Virus record (IMG/VR): IMGVR_UViG_3300020172_005598
Location: 1-26,934 of that record
Reading direction: 5' to 3' (one strand)
Length of the DNA: 26,934 nt
Source of the DNA: a virus
Shown: positions 6,935 to 15,219 of the stretch, one piece after another
Numbering within the stretch: the stretch's first letter is position 1
Layout of the letters: every line of letters starts with the position of its first letter
Notes under the pieces: model-generated
Databases searched by the model: none
The model's input: only the letters and a program-made list of their open reading frames with translations
Told to the model about the DNA's origin: nothing
Translations under genes and position numbers: made by a program

Positions 6935-7215
6935 AATTAGAATTACTTAATTCAGAAGGACCAATATTGGTAGCTGAAAAAATTTACTGCAGTGAAACTG
7001 GAAATCACTCATACGTTTTAAGTTTTCCTGGATCTAAAAAATTAGGAATTGAGGACAAAACATACGAGCTTTCACAAGAAGGATTAAATAGCTTCTTAGA
7101 GGGACAAATGGAAATAGAAGACAGAGAAGGTGAGAAAATAAATTACTCTGCAATGTCATCTGGAATGAAACCTGGTGCTAAGGATTTAGACAATTTTCTA
7201 AATTATAGAGGATAA
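6931..7215 (+). CDS. hypothetical protein
   Basis: 94 residues, not recognised. Beta-rich N-terminal half (LELLNSEGPILVAEKIYC, HSYVLSFPG) and an acidic middle (GQMEIEDREGEK). Coupled to the esterase by ATGA. No membrane segment or motif. Confidence 0.55.
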   Translation: MKLELLNSEGPILVAEKIYCSETGNHSYVLSFPGSKKLGIEDKTYELSQEGLNSFLEGQMEIEDREGEKINYSAMSSGMKPGAKDLDNFLNYRG

Positions 7216-7219
7216 TCAG

Positions 7220-7227
7220 GTATATAT
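7220..7227 (+). promoter_or_regulatory. GTATATAT candidate promoter element
   Basis: GTATATAT, 12 bases before the ATG at 7240, in the 24-base gap after the esterase operon. Confidence 0.35.
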
Positions 7228-7239
7228 TAATAAACTGAG

Positions 7240-7950
7240 ATGGGTATATTGTCATTTAATCAATTCTTAATGGAAAAAATAGATAGGAGTAAACTACCTA
7301 ATCCATTAACAAATATTGAAGGATTCCTTAAAAAAGGATATCCTAAATATGACAATGCACCATTGTATGATGATAAATTAGAGGTCCGTAAAGTTTCTTT
7401 ATCTGCTATGGACCTTTATCCATCACAAAATGCTATATTCTTAGGTAAATCCTTAGATAAAGCAATAAGAGGTATTGCTGGTGGTGATCTAGGAGCAATA
7501 ATATCTAATGATAATTTAATAATGGATGGTCATCACAGATGGGCTTCCACTATACTAAATGATCCTGAATTAGAATTAGGAGGAATAATGGTAGATCTTC
7601 CAGCGGATGAACTAATTTATGTTCTAAGAGCTGTAGGAGATGCGTTACAAAATCCTAGAGGCACTACACCTCCAGGTGGTGACATAAACATATTTAATGC
7701 CACTATCGAAGATCTTAAAAGATGCATATACGAGGGTCTTTATATGGACCCAAAAAATTACTCACAAGATAAAGCTATAGAATGGTTTAATTCAATAGGC
7801 GAATCTGAATTGGAGAGAAGATTAGAAATAATGAAATCTAAAAATCCAGGAGATTCTGCTTTGCCTAGAGAAGAAATGCCTAAGGTTAAAGCTGTACAAG
7901 TTGATTTAGTATCGAAATTACTAAAAAAAGGTGCAATTGACATCATATAA
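7240..7950 (+). CDS. ParB/sulfiredoxin-fold protein with possible virion-targeting N-terminus
   Basis: 236 residues. The ParB-like nucleotide-binding core shows as LIMDGHHRWAS (around residue 92-102), the equivalent of the family's (I/V)DGxHR motif, with an upstream region about 50-90 giving the usual beta hairpin. The C-terminal 120 residues are helical and unrecognised. ParB-fold domains bind or hydrolyse CTP/ATP or act as nucleases. The start ILSFNQFLMEK is set off from the domain and matches the F-x-x-F-x-x-E pattern of T4 capsid-targeting sequences, so the protein may be packaged and injected. It sits in its own transcription unit. Confidence 0.65.
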   Translation: MGILSFNQFLMEKIDRSKLPNPLTNIEGFLKKGYPKYDNAPLYDDKLEVRKVSLSAMDLYPSQNAIFLGKSLDKAIRGIAGGDLGAIISNDNLIMDGHHRWASTILNDPELELGGIMVDLPADELIYVLRAVGDALQNPRGTTPPGGDINIFNATIEDLKRCIYEGLYMDPKNYSQDKAIEWFNSIGESELERRLEIMKSKNPGDSALPREEMPKVKAVQVDLVSKLLKKGAIDII

Positions 7951-7975
7951 ATTTTTTTATTTAGTGGGAAATTTC

Positions 7976-7983
7976 TATATTTG
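7976..7983 (+). promoter_or_regulatory. Bacteroidota-like -7 box (TATATTTG)
   Basis: TATATTTG matches the Bacteroidota -7 consensus TAnnTTTG, 26 bases before the ATG at 8010. A clear -33 box was not seen. Confidence 0.35.
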
Positions 7984-8009
7984 TGTTAATCCATAGAAAA
8001 ATCTATAAA

Positions 8010-8207
8010 ATGAATACCTTAGGAACAATTAAAAATAACGGGGATCAAGACCTTTACGTACAAAAATTAGAATCTGCGGTTAATATACTTAGTCTCCCGT
8101 GGACAGATTCAGAGAAAATTGAAATTTTCAAGAAACTTAATTCTACAAGTAATAGAGTGGAATTAAACGAAGTAAATAATTATTTTTTAAAAATTAATAA
8201 GAAATAA
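8010..8207 (+). CDS. small hypothetical protein
   Basis: 65 residues from the ATG at 8010; a GTG at 7983 would extend it but lies inside the -7-like box. Contains LPWTDSEKIEIFKKLNSTSN, a helix-turn-helix-like layout without a recognisable DNA-binding signature. It starts the transcription unit leading to the SLOG and CCA-type genes. Confidence 0.55.
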   Translation: MNTLGTIKNNGDQDLYVQKLESAVNILSLPWTDSEKIEIFKKLNSTSNRVELNEVNNYFLKINKK

Positions 8208-8221
8208 ATATAAAACTTAAT

Positions 8222-8410
8222 ATGGAGAGAAAGAAACTTCTTTGGTGGGGATATCAACATGTAAATGGATCATTTCAGGTTAAAAGATTTCTAAGCGATG
8301 ACGACATCTCTGATGCGAGAAACAGTCCATTTTGTATTAGAGCAACCGGTCCATTTTGGGCATTAGATAGAGAGGAGGCAATAAAAATATTAAATGAAAA
8401 ATTAAGATGA
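8222..8410 (+). CDS. small hypothetical protein
   Basis: 62 residues, aromatic-rich (LLWWGYQHVNGSF, GPFWALDREEA). Not recognised; compact enough to be one beta-hairpin plus helix. Coupled by ATGA to the SLOG-fold gene, so probably co-translated with it. Confidence 0.6.
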   Translation: MERKKLLWWGYQHVNGSFQVKRFLSDDDISDARNSPFCIRATGPFWALDREEAIKILNEKLR

Positions 8411-8922
8411 GATACTATTCAGGAATAGGTTCTAGAAAGACACCTAAAGCTATTATACCTACGATAGAGGAGATAGCAACTCTCCTAGATTCAAAAGGAT
8501 ATACACTAAGATCTGGTGGTGCAGATGGTGCGGACACATTCTTTGAAGACTATTCAACAAGAAAAGAGATTTATCTTCCTTGGAAAAGTTTTAATAACAA
8601 TGAGTCTGAATTGTACCTAGAAAATATTGATCCTGAAATAGTAACTAAAGCTGAAGAGATTTCTAAAAAATTCCACCCAAGATGGAATTCTCTTAATAAA
8701 GCAGGAAGATCTCTTATGACAAGAAACGTTTTTCAAGTTCTTGGAATGGATCTTAAAACACCTGCAGATTTTATAGTTTGCTGGACCGAGACAGGTAAAA
8801 TCGAAGGAGGTACAGGACAGGCTATGAGAATTGCTAGAAATATGGGTATTCCTATATTTAATCTTTTCTTTTATGATGCAGTATCGGGAGTTAAAGAATT
8901 CCTTTACGAAAATAAAATTTAG
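8407..8922 (+). CDS. SLOG/DprA-like Rossmann protein
   Basis: 171 residues. YYSGIGSRKTP at the N-terminus, RSGGADGADTFFE in the first third and IEGGTGQAMRIARN late in the chain are the glycine-rich nucleotide-binding features of the DprA/LOG (SLOG) superfamily. Members bind nucleotides or nucleotide-derived signals and, in bacteria, often serve as sensors in defence systems or act in DNA processing. No DprA-specific DNA-binding or wHTH region is present. Its place upstream of the NAD module is suggestive only. Confidence 0.7.
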   Translation: MRYYSGIGSRKTPKAIIPTIEEIATLLDSKGYTLRSGGADGADTFFEDYSTRKEIYLPWKSFNNNESELYLENIDPEIVTKAEEISKKFHPRWNSLNKAGRSLMTRNVFQVLGMDLKTPADFIVCWTETGKIEGGTGQAMRIARNMGIPIFNLFFYDAVSGVKEFLYENKI

Positions 8923-8946
8923 TATTAACCTTTTAAACAGGTAAAA

Positions 8947-9684
8947 ATGCCAACACTATTTAAGGTAGGAGGATGTGTAAGGGATAAGATCCTTGGAGTA
9001 CATTCTAAAGACATCGATTTCACTTTTGTTTTAGATGATCTAAATCAAACTGTAGAGCAAGGATTCGAACAAATGACAATTTGGTTAGAATCAGAAGGGT
9101 TTAAAATATTCCTTTCTACTCCAGACTGTTTCACAATCAGAGCAAAGTTTCCAGAAGGGCATAAACACGAAGGACTTGTTGCTGACTTTGTAATGGCAAG
9201 AAAAGAGATAGGCTACATACAAGGAACAAGAAAACCTATCCTTGAGCTAGGTAAACTCGAAGACGATTTAATTAGAAGAGACTTCACTTTAAATGCTCTA
9301 GCTGAAGACGAGGAGGGAAGAATAATTGACTTGTTTGATGGTCAAAAGGACTTGAGAGACGGAATACTAAGAACCCCATTAGATCCAGAAATAACAATGA
9401 TGGACGATCCGTTAAGAATCTTGAGAGCTTTAAGATTCTCCGTAACAAAAGGATTCGGGATTAGCTTTAAAATATGGGACGCAATGGCTCAGCCTGAAAT
9501 CTTAGAGAAGTTAAAAACAACTGTTTCAGTCGAAAGAATGAGAGAAGAAATCTTTAAGATGATGAAACATAATACTCCGCTATCCTTAAGATTACTTCAT
9601 ACCGTTGAAGAATCTTACATACCTGGATTTTTGGATTTAGTATTCTCAAAAGGAATGTGGTTGAAACCTACTAACGAACAATAG
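8947..9684 (+). CDS. CCA-adding/poly(A) polymerase-type nucleotidyltransferase, compact form
   Basis: 245 residues. The head domain is complete: GGCVRD (8-13), catalytic acids in KDIDF (D22, D24), RRDFTLNALA (110-119) and the neck motif DPLRILRALRF (154-163). Bacterial CCA enzymes are usually near 400 residues or more, so this protein keeps the catalytic head and neck and lacks most of the body and tail that measure the tRNA acceptor arm. The reading frame ends cleanly, next to the following ATG, so truncation by frameshift is not evident. It may repair tRNA 3' ends or add other tails. No tRNA gene is in the window. Confidence 0.85.
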   Translation: MPTLFKVGGCVRDKILGVHSKDIDFTFVLDDLNQTVEQGFEQMTIWLESEGFKIFLSTPDCFTIRAKFPEGHKHEGLVADFVMARKEIGYIQGTRKPILELGKLEDDLIRRDFTLNALAEDEEGRIIDLFDGQKDLRDGILRTPLDPEITMMDDPLRILRALRFSVTKGFGISFKIWDAMAQPEILEKLKTTVSVERMREEIFKMMKHNTPLSLRLLHTVEESYIPGFLDLVFSKGMWLKPTNEQ

Positions 9685-10254
9685 ATGATAAAGCAAAAGA
9701 TTTTTTCTTTCTACGGACCTCCAGGGTCTGGAAAGAGTAGTATAGCTGCAAGTTGCTATTCAACAACATCTTTAATGGGGGAGAATTCAACATATTGCTG
9801 GGAATTCATTAAAGATCATGCTAACAGAGGTGAATTTCGACCAACTCCAATGGATCAATTATGGATAGCTGGTAACCAATCCCAATTAATACTTAATGCT
9901 ATTAAAGGTGGTTATAGATACATTTTCTGTGATAGCTCTCCTAAATTAGCTGGATGGTTTTCTAGTTATTATGGAGAAGGAGAATATCCGCATTTAGAGG
10001 AAGCTACAGTTGAGTGGGAAAATTCAATATCCCGTGAATTCCCACATTGTGAATTAATTGATGTTTTTATAGAACTTTCTGATGATGTTTACCGTGAAAG
10101 ATACAAACAGAATGGTAGATGGGAGAGCGTAGAAACGGTTCTTCAAATGAGAGATTCACAAAAGGAATGGCTGAAAAAAAGAAGCAATAACCTAATAGTT
10201 ATTAATGACACAGTACCAACTATATCAATTTTAGAAAAAATTGGAATTTTCTAG
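9685..10254 (+). CDS. P-loop kinase/ATPase (AAA_28/NadR-kinase-like)
   Basis: 189 residues. Walker A is GPPGSGKSS (about 11-19). YIFCDSSPK is the likely Walker B-like strand, and DVFIELSDDVYRERYKQNGR supplies lid arginines. The layout resembles AAA_28 proteins, which include the ribosylnicotinamide kinase domain of NadR. It begins directly after the CCA-type stop and is 56 bases ahead of the Prs-like gene, so a nicotinamide-riboside kinase role feeding NAD synthesis is possible. A DNA- or nucleotide-kinase role is equally compatible with the sequence. Confidence 0.6.
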   Translation: MIKQKIFSFYGPPGSGKSSIAASCYSTTSLMGENSTYCWEFIKDHANRGEFRPTPMDQLWIAGNQSQLILNAIKGGYRYIFCDSSPKLAGWFSSYYGEGEYPHLEEATVEWENSISREFPHCELIDVFIELSDDVYRERYKQNGRWESVETVLQMRDSQKEWLKKRSNNLIVINDTVPTISILEKIGIF

Positions 10255-10310
10255 ATCAAATATTTTTTTTATTGTCGTTTTATTATTATCTTTATAAAAA
10301 ACAAAAAGAT

Positions 10311-11261
10311 ATGAACTACATTTTAAATTTAACCAATCCAGAGAAAGGCGAAATAAATTATGAGCCTTTTAAATTTCCTGACGGTCAGCAATCGATAAAA
10401 ATAAACGATGATAAGATCAAGGGGAATGATATTACAATTATTAGCAGATTAAATTCTTTCCTAGATCTTGAAATGATCGTTTGTGCCAATCAAGCACTTA
10501 AGAATCTTGAATCAGGGGCTATTGATCTTTACATCCCTTATTTTTTAGGAGGTAGATCAGACAGAAAATTTTTCGAGGGAGGAGTTAATTATTTAAGTCA
10601 AGTAATCTCACCTTTAATTAATTCGCAAGGATTTAATAAAGTTTTCACTATGGATCCGCATTCGGATGTATTAGAAGCTTGTATTAATAATTTTAGAAAA
10701 ATTGATAATTCTTCAGTTGTTAGATTCGCAATTGATTCAATTGGTGTGGATCTGAATAATATAGTTTTAGTTTCTCCTGATGGCGGTGCACTTAAAAAGA
10801 TATACGATATAGCAAAAAAATTCGGTATCAATAAAGTTATTAATGCAACAAAACACAGAGATATTGAATCAGGACAAATCCTTAAAACAGAAATTCCTGA
10901 TAACCCATACACAGAAGGACATACATTTTTAATAGTAGATGATATCTGTGACGGGGGAAGAACATTCACTGAATTGGCACAAGTTCTAAGAAACGATATC
11001 TCAAACGAATCTTCCATTTATTTAGTAGTTTCTCACGGTATATTTTCAAAAGGATTTGAGGAATTAGCTAAAAATATAGATGGTATTTTTACGAGTAATT
11101 CTGTAGATGATATCATCATGAAAGATAAACTAAGAGGACTATACGAATATAAAAATTCTAAATCGGAATCGTTAGTTTACAAAAGTGATTATGTTAAGCA
11201 GATGAATGTCTTAAAATCATCCTCAATATATTACACTTTTAAATTAGAAAAGGAATACTAG
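10311..11261 (+). CDS. prs: ribose-phosphate pyrophosphokinase (Prs)-like protein
   Basis: 316 residues from the ATG at 10311, preceded by an A-rich leader. Prs landmarks in order: GGRSDRKF (80-87) for the ATP/metal site, MDPHSD (114-119), SPDGGA (155-160), the flexible-loop ATKHRD (179-184) and the PRPP/ribose-phosphate loop VDDICDGGRT (209-218). The fold makes PRPP from ribose-5-phosphate and ATP. Beside a NAMPT gene it fits either classic nicotinamide salvage or the NARP1 route, where the Prs-like enzyme pyrophosphorylates ADP-ribose. The sequence diverges from bacterial Prs around GGRSDRKF (usually YARQDRK), so the acceptor is open. Confidence 0.85.
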   Translation: MNYILNLTNPEKGEINYEPFKFPDGQQSIKINDDKIKGNDITIISRLNSFLDLEMIVCANQALKNLESGAIDLYIPYFLGGRSDRKFFEGGVNYLSQVISPLINSQGFNKVFTMDPHSDVLEACINNFRKIDNSSVVRFAIDSIGVDLNNIVLVSPDGGALKKIYDIAKKFGINKVINATKHRDIESGQILKTEIPDNPYTEGHTFLIVDDICDGGRTFTELAQVLRNDISNESSIYLVVSHGIFSKGFEELAKNIDGIFTSNSVDDIIMKDKLRGLYEYKNSKSESLVYKSDYVKQMNVLKSSSIYYTFKLEKEY

Positions 11262-11295
11262 AATCTAAATACTTAATATCTTAAAACCAATAATT

Positions 11296-12801
11296 ATGTT
11301 TAAACCAAACAGTTTATTTTATACGGACGGTTATAAAATCGGTCACAAAGCAATGCTTGCACCAGGTACACAATTTCTATACGGAACTTGGATTCCTAGA
11401 TCTGTAAAGTATGCACCAAAAGGAATTAAAAAGATCCTTTCTGCAGGTCAGCAATTAACTTGGCGTTGGTTACACGATGAATTTCAAGAGAATTTCTTCA
11501 GCCAACCAAAAGATGTAGCAACAGATTTTGCTACTGATATGTCTATGTACTTAGGATTAGAGTTTGACGGAAAACACTTTGAGGATTTACACGAATTAGG
11601 TTATTTACCTATCCGCGTTAAAGCACTTCCTGAAGGAATTGAAACACTACCAAATGTTCCACATCAAACTTTTGTTAATACAAAACCGGGGTTTGCTTGG
11701 TTAACCCTTTACCTAGAAACAATCGTTTCTTCTCTTTCTTGGAAAACAGCAACATCTGCAACTGTAGCATTACACTACCGTAGACAAGCAACAGAATGGG
11801 TATTAAAAACCGATCCTACTAATGCTTGGTTAATTGATTTCCTATGTCATGACTTCTCTGCTCGCGGATTGGACCCATTCTCTACATTAGCTTCAGGATT
11901 AGGTCACGCAATGTCTTTCCGTGGATCTGACTCAATTCTTGTTATCCCAGGAGCTCGTTACTTCTACGGAGAACCTGAAAATGAAGTCTGTATCAATTCA
12001 GTAAATGCTTCTGAACACTCAGTAAGTACAACAAAAATCTTTACTGTTGGTGAGCAAGAAATGTTATCTGATTGGATGAAAGTTTTTCCAACTGGTATTC
12101 TTTCTGTCGTATCTGATACATTTGACTTATGGAAATTAATTACAGAATACTTACCTGCACTAAAAGACGAGATCATAAACCGTGATGGCAAACTTGTTAT
12201 TCGTCCTGACTCTGGGGATCCTGTTGACATTATCTGCGGTCTTAACACTCGTCCTGAAATGTTTAGTTCTGAACAAGCAAAACATCCTTCATTCAAAGGA
12301 GTTATTGAATTACTTTGGGATATCTTTGGTGGAACTGTAAATGCTGAAGGGTATAAAGTTCTTGATCCACACATTGGAGCAATCTACGGCGACTCAATTA
12401 CAACTGAACGTCAAGTTCAAATTTACGAAAGATTAGCTTCTAAAGGATTCGCTGCAACTAATATCGTTCTTGGAGTTGGTTCATTCACTTACCAATACAA
12501 TACTCGTGACACTTACGGTTTCGCTGCAAAAGGGGCTTGGTTTACGACTGAAGAAGGCGAGTACAATATCTATAAAGATCCTGCTACAGATGATGGTACT
12601 AAAAAATCTTTAAAAGGTCTTTGTGCAGTATTCCAAGACGAAAATGGTGAATATTATGTAGAAACTGAATGCAGTCCTGAAGTAGAAGCAGATGGTATAT
12701 TAAAAATTATCTATGCAGATGGTAAGTTCTACAACCAAACCACTTTGTCTGAAATTAGAGGCAAGATTTCAAAATTAGTTGAAGCTAAAGAATTAGTATA
12801 A
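11296..12801 (+). CDS. nadV: nicotinamide phosphoribosyltransferase (NAMPT/NadV)
   Basis: 501 residues, full family length. Key residues are visible: YTDGYKIGH near the start, D212 in FRGSD (nicotinamide recognition), H241 in ASEHS (equivalent of the phospho-histidine of human NAMPT), and VIRPDSGDP (301-309) with R303 and D305. The later YGDSITTER matches the phosphate-binding GDG region. It joins nicotinamide to PRPP (or ADP-ribose pyrophosphate in NARP1). Arginine codons are mostly CGT/CGC (11 of 15 by eye), whereas the adjacent Prs gene uses AGA throughout, so the pair may not share the same history or expression level. Confidence 0.95.
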   Translation: MFKPNSLFYTDGYKIGHKAMLAPGTQFLYGTWIPRSVKYAPKGIKKILSAGQQLTWRWLHDEFQENFFSQPKDVATDFATDMSMYLGLEFDGKHFEDLHELGYLPIRVKALPEGIETLPNVPHQTFVNTKPGFAWLTLYLETIVSSLSWKTATSATVALHYRRQATEWVLKTDPTNAWLIDFLCHDFSARGLDPFSTLASGLGHAMSFRGSDSILVIPGARYFYGEPENEVCINSVNASEHSVSTTKIFTVGEQEMLSDWMKVFPTGILSVVSDTFDLWKLITEYLPALKDEIINRDGKLVIRPDSGDPVDIICGLNTRPEMFSSEQAKHPSFKGVIELLWDIFGGTVNAEGYKVLDPHIGAIYGDSITTERQVQIYERLASKGFAATNIVLGVGSFTYQYNTRDTYGFAAKGAWFTTEEGEYNIYKDPATDDGTKKSLKGLCAVFQDENGEYYVETECSPEVEADGILKIIYADGKFYNQTTLSEIRGKISKLVEAKELV

Positions 12802-12815
12802 ATTATTAAAAGCAT

Positions 12816-12836
12816 GGGGCAACGTGTGATTGCCCC
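12816..12836 (+). other. intercistronic stem-loop
   Basis: GGGGCAA (12816-12822), 7-base loop, TTGCCCC (12830-12836). No T tract follows, so it is not a standard terminator. It may attenuate or stabilise the NAMPT message before the flotillin gene. Confidence 0.5.
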
Positions 12837-12863
12837 TATTATTAACAAAAAACAAAATAAAGA

Positions 12864-14741
12864 ATGACAACATTTATTCATTACTCATGGCTTTTATTGC
12901 CTGCATTAGCTCTTATTTTTTACAAATTTACATTAAGAGTTTTCTTTGGAATGGTTATTATACCGGAAGATAAAATTGGTTTAGTAACTAAAAAATTCGT
13001 CTTATTCGGAGACAACAAACAATTACCTGATGGTAAAATCTTAGCTTTAAACGGAGAGCCAGGATTTCAAGCAGACACTCTTGCACCAGGTTTATATTGG
13101 GGATATTGGGTATGGCAATATTCTATAGATCAAGCAGATTTTACAGTGATCCCAAGAGGTAAAATTGGTTTAGTTCTAGCAAAAGATGGTAGACAATTAG
13201 AAAAAGGTGCTATCTTAGCAAGACACGTTGAATGTGACGATTTTCAAGATGCAAGAGCATTCTTAACAACTGGAGGACAAAGAGGTAAACAAATCGGATA
13301 TCTTAATGCAGGGGTTTATCGTATCAACACACATTTATTCGATTTAGCAGCTGCTGATATCTGTAGTATAGAAGATGGAATGATTGGTGTACTTACTTCA
13401 TTAGATGGTAAACCTTTAGATCAAGGAAATATCGCAGGTACAATAATAGAGGGACATAACAATTACCAAGATTTTGATAGATTCATCGAAAACGGTGGAC
13501 AGAGGGGTTTACAAACTCAAGTTATTCAAGCTGGTAACTACTCATTAAATCCATGGGCAGTTGAGGTTGAAAAAGTTCCTATGACTCAAATTCCTATTGG
13601 TAACGTAGGTGTTGTTATTTCTTACGTTGGAGAAGATGGTAAAGACATCACAGGTGAAACATTTAAACATGGTAACATCGTAGAAAAAGGAAATAAAGGT
13701 GTTTGTGTTACTCCATTGGATCCAGGTAAATATGCTATAAACCCACACACTCACAAAATCGAAGTTGTACCAACAACTAACTTGGTACTTAACTGGGCAA
13801 ATGCTAGATCAGAATCTCACAATTTAGATAGAAATCTTAGCACAATCACTGTGAGATCTAAAGACGGTTTCCCATTCAATCTTGATGTTTCTCAAATTAT
13901 CCACGTACCTTCTACAGAAGCACCTAAGGTGATTGCAAGATTTGGCTCTATGGGTAACTTAGTTTCTCAGGTACTTGAGCCTACAATTGGTAACTACTTC
14001 CGTAACTCTGCACAAGATTCAGATGTTATTTCTTTCTTGACCACTCGTCAAACAAGACAAAATGCTGCTAAAGAACAAATCTCTAAAGTTCTTGAAGAGT
14101 ACAACGTACATGCAGTAGATACCTTAATCGGAGATATTACTCCTCCCTCAGAACTTATGAAAACTTTAACAGATCGTAAGATTGCTCAAGAGGAAGAAAC
14201 AACTTTCGAAATTCAAAGAAAAGCACAAGACCAAAGAAAGAGCTTAGAATCTGCAAAATCTTTAGCAGATATGCAAGGTCAAATGGTACACGCTCAACAG
14301 TCAGTTGAAATATCACAAAGACAAGCGGAAGCAGCAGTTAAGAAATCAGAAGGGGAAGCTAAAGCATTGGAATTAAAAGCAGGAGCGGAAGCTAAAGCTA
14401 AAAAATTAATGGCAGAAGCAGAAGCATCTCAGATTAAATTAACAGGTTCTGCAGAGGCGGAAAAAATTGAAGCAATTGGACGTTCAACTGCAGAGGCTTA
14501 CAAATTACAAGTTGAAGCAATGGGTAACGATAACTTTGCTAAATTCAAGATCACTGAAGAAATTGGTAAGAACGGAATTAAAATCATTCCTGAAGTACTT
14601 ATTACAGGAGGTTCTGACGGAGCAAATGGTCCAATATCAGGATTACTTGGAATGGAATTATTAAAGCAGATTAATACTAATAATTTACAATCTGTTCAAA
14701 CTAAAAAAGAAGATTTACAAAATGGAGAAGGAAATATTTAA
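12864..14741 (+). CDS. flotillin/SPFH membrane protein with vault-like N-terminal repeats
   Basis: 625 residues. One N-terminal membrane segment (about 8-33) is followed by four repeats of about 60 residues (32-86, 94-160, 168-233, 242-302) sharing an IG-V/L core, DG.x.L..G and a closing G.Y.xN. Repeats 2 and 3 both contain GGQRG. These resemble the repeat units of major vault protein and of some SPFH proteins. The SPFH/band-7 domain covers about 320-435, then a long Ala/Glu/Lys coiled coil (about 440-550, with repeated EAKA/EAEA) and a Gly/Asn-rich tail. Flotillins oligomerise on the inner membrane and organise microdomains. Overlaps the next gene by 20 bases. Confidence 0.85.
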   Translation: MTTFIHYSWLLLPALALIFYKFTLRVFFGMVIIPEDKIGLVTKKFVLFGDNKQLPDGKILALNGEPGFQADTLAPGLYWGYWVWQYSIDQADFTVIPRGKIGLVLAKDGRQLEKGAILARHVECDDFQDARAFLTTGGQRGKQIGYLNAGVYRINTHLFDLAAADICSIEDGMIGVLTSLDGKPLDQGNIAGTIIEGHNNYQDFDRFIENGGQRGLQTQVIQAGNYSLNPWAVEVEKVPMTQIPIGNVGVVISYVGEDGKDITGETFKHGNIVEKGNKGVCVTPLDPGKYAINPHTHKIEVVPTTNLVLNWANARSESHNLDRNLSTITVRSKDGFPFNLDVSQIIHVPSTEAPKVIARFGSMGNLVSQVLEPTIGNYFRNSAQDSDVISFLTTRQTRQNAAKEQISKVLEEYNVHAVDTLIGDITPPSELMKTLTDRKIAQEEETTFEIQRKAQDQRKSLESAKSLADMQGQMVHAQQSVEISQRQAEAAVKKSEGEAKALELKAGAEAKAKKLMAEAEASQIKLTGSAEAEKIEAIGRSTAEAYKLQVEAMGNDNFAKFKITEEIGKNGIKIIPEVLITGGSDGANGPISGLLGMELLKQINTNNLQSVQTKKEDLQNGEGNI

Positions 14742-15216
14742 ATCCATTATTATTAAACCTGAAGATAAAGAAGCATGTCCAAAGTGGGCATGCTCTATCT
14801 TTTTAGCAGGTAGTATAGAAATGGGTGCTGCTGAAGATTGGCAGAAAAAAGTTGAAGATGCAATCTCTGAATATCCGGTTAACATATTTAACCCTAGAAG
14901 AGATGATTGGGATTCATCATGGGAACAAAAAGAATCTAACAAAGAATTTAATTATCAAGTTAACTGGGAATTAAATAAATTGGAAGAATCTGAAATAATT
15001 TTTATGTATTTCGATAAAAATTCTAAGTCTCCTATATCCCTATTAGAACTAGGAAAATTTTCAGAAACTAGAAGAATGATAGTTGTTTGTCCTGATGGAT
15101 TCTGGAGAAAAGGTAACGTTCAGATATTATGTAACAGGGAGAACATTCCAATATACAATGATCTAGAATCAGGTATCGGAGCATTGATCACAAGGATTAA
15201 TGATATGAATATATAA
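14722..15216 (+). CDS. nucleoside 2-deoxyribosyltransferase-like protein
   Basis: 164 residues. IFLAGSIEMGAAEDWQ (about 27-42), FNPRRDDWD (about 56-64), NWELNKLEESEIIFMYF and SLLELGKF match the PF15891-type deoxyribosyltransferase-like proteins; the glutamate in LLELG is the likely catalytic acid. This branch is longer than the DUF1937-like copy at 5674 and shares little sequence with it. Starts inside the last 20 bases of the flotillin gene, implying coupled translation. Confidence 0.75.
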   Translation: MEKEIFKSIIIKPEDKEACPKWACSIFLAGSIEMGAAEDWQKKVEDAISEYPVNIFNPRRDDWDSSWEQKESNKEFNYQVNWELNKLEESEIIFMYFDKNSKSPISLLELGKFSETRRMIVVCPDGFWRKGNVQILCNRENIPIYNDLESGIGALITRINDMNI

Positions 15217-15219
15217 TAC

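Noticed and set aside
8923-8946. tRNA gene next to the CCA-type enzyme
   Set aside because: Gap far too short, and no other gap in the window holds a cloverleaf-like sequence.
10598-11017. 139-codon minus-strand ORF inside the Prs-like gene
   Set aside because: Antisense shadow over the PRPP-binding region of a recognised enzyme.
14467-14664. Plus-strand ORF within the flotillin coiled coil
   Set aside because: Alternate frame of the repetitive Ala/Glu-coding region, no start context of its own.
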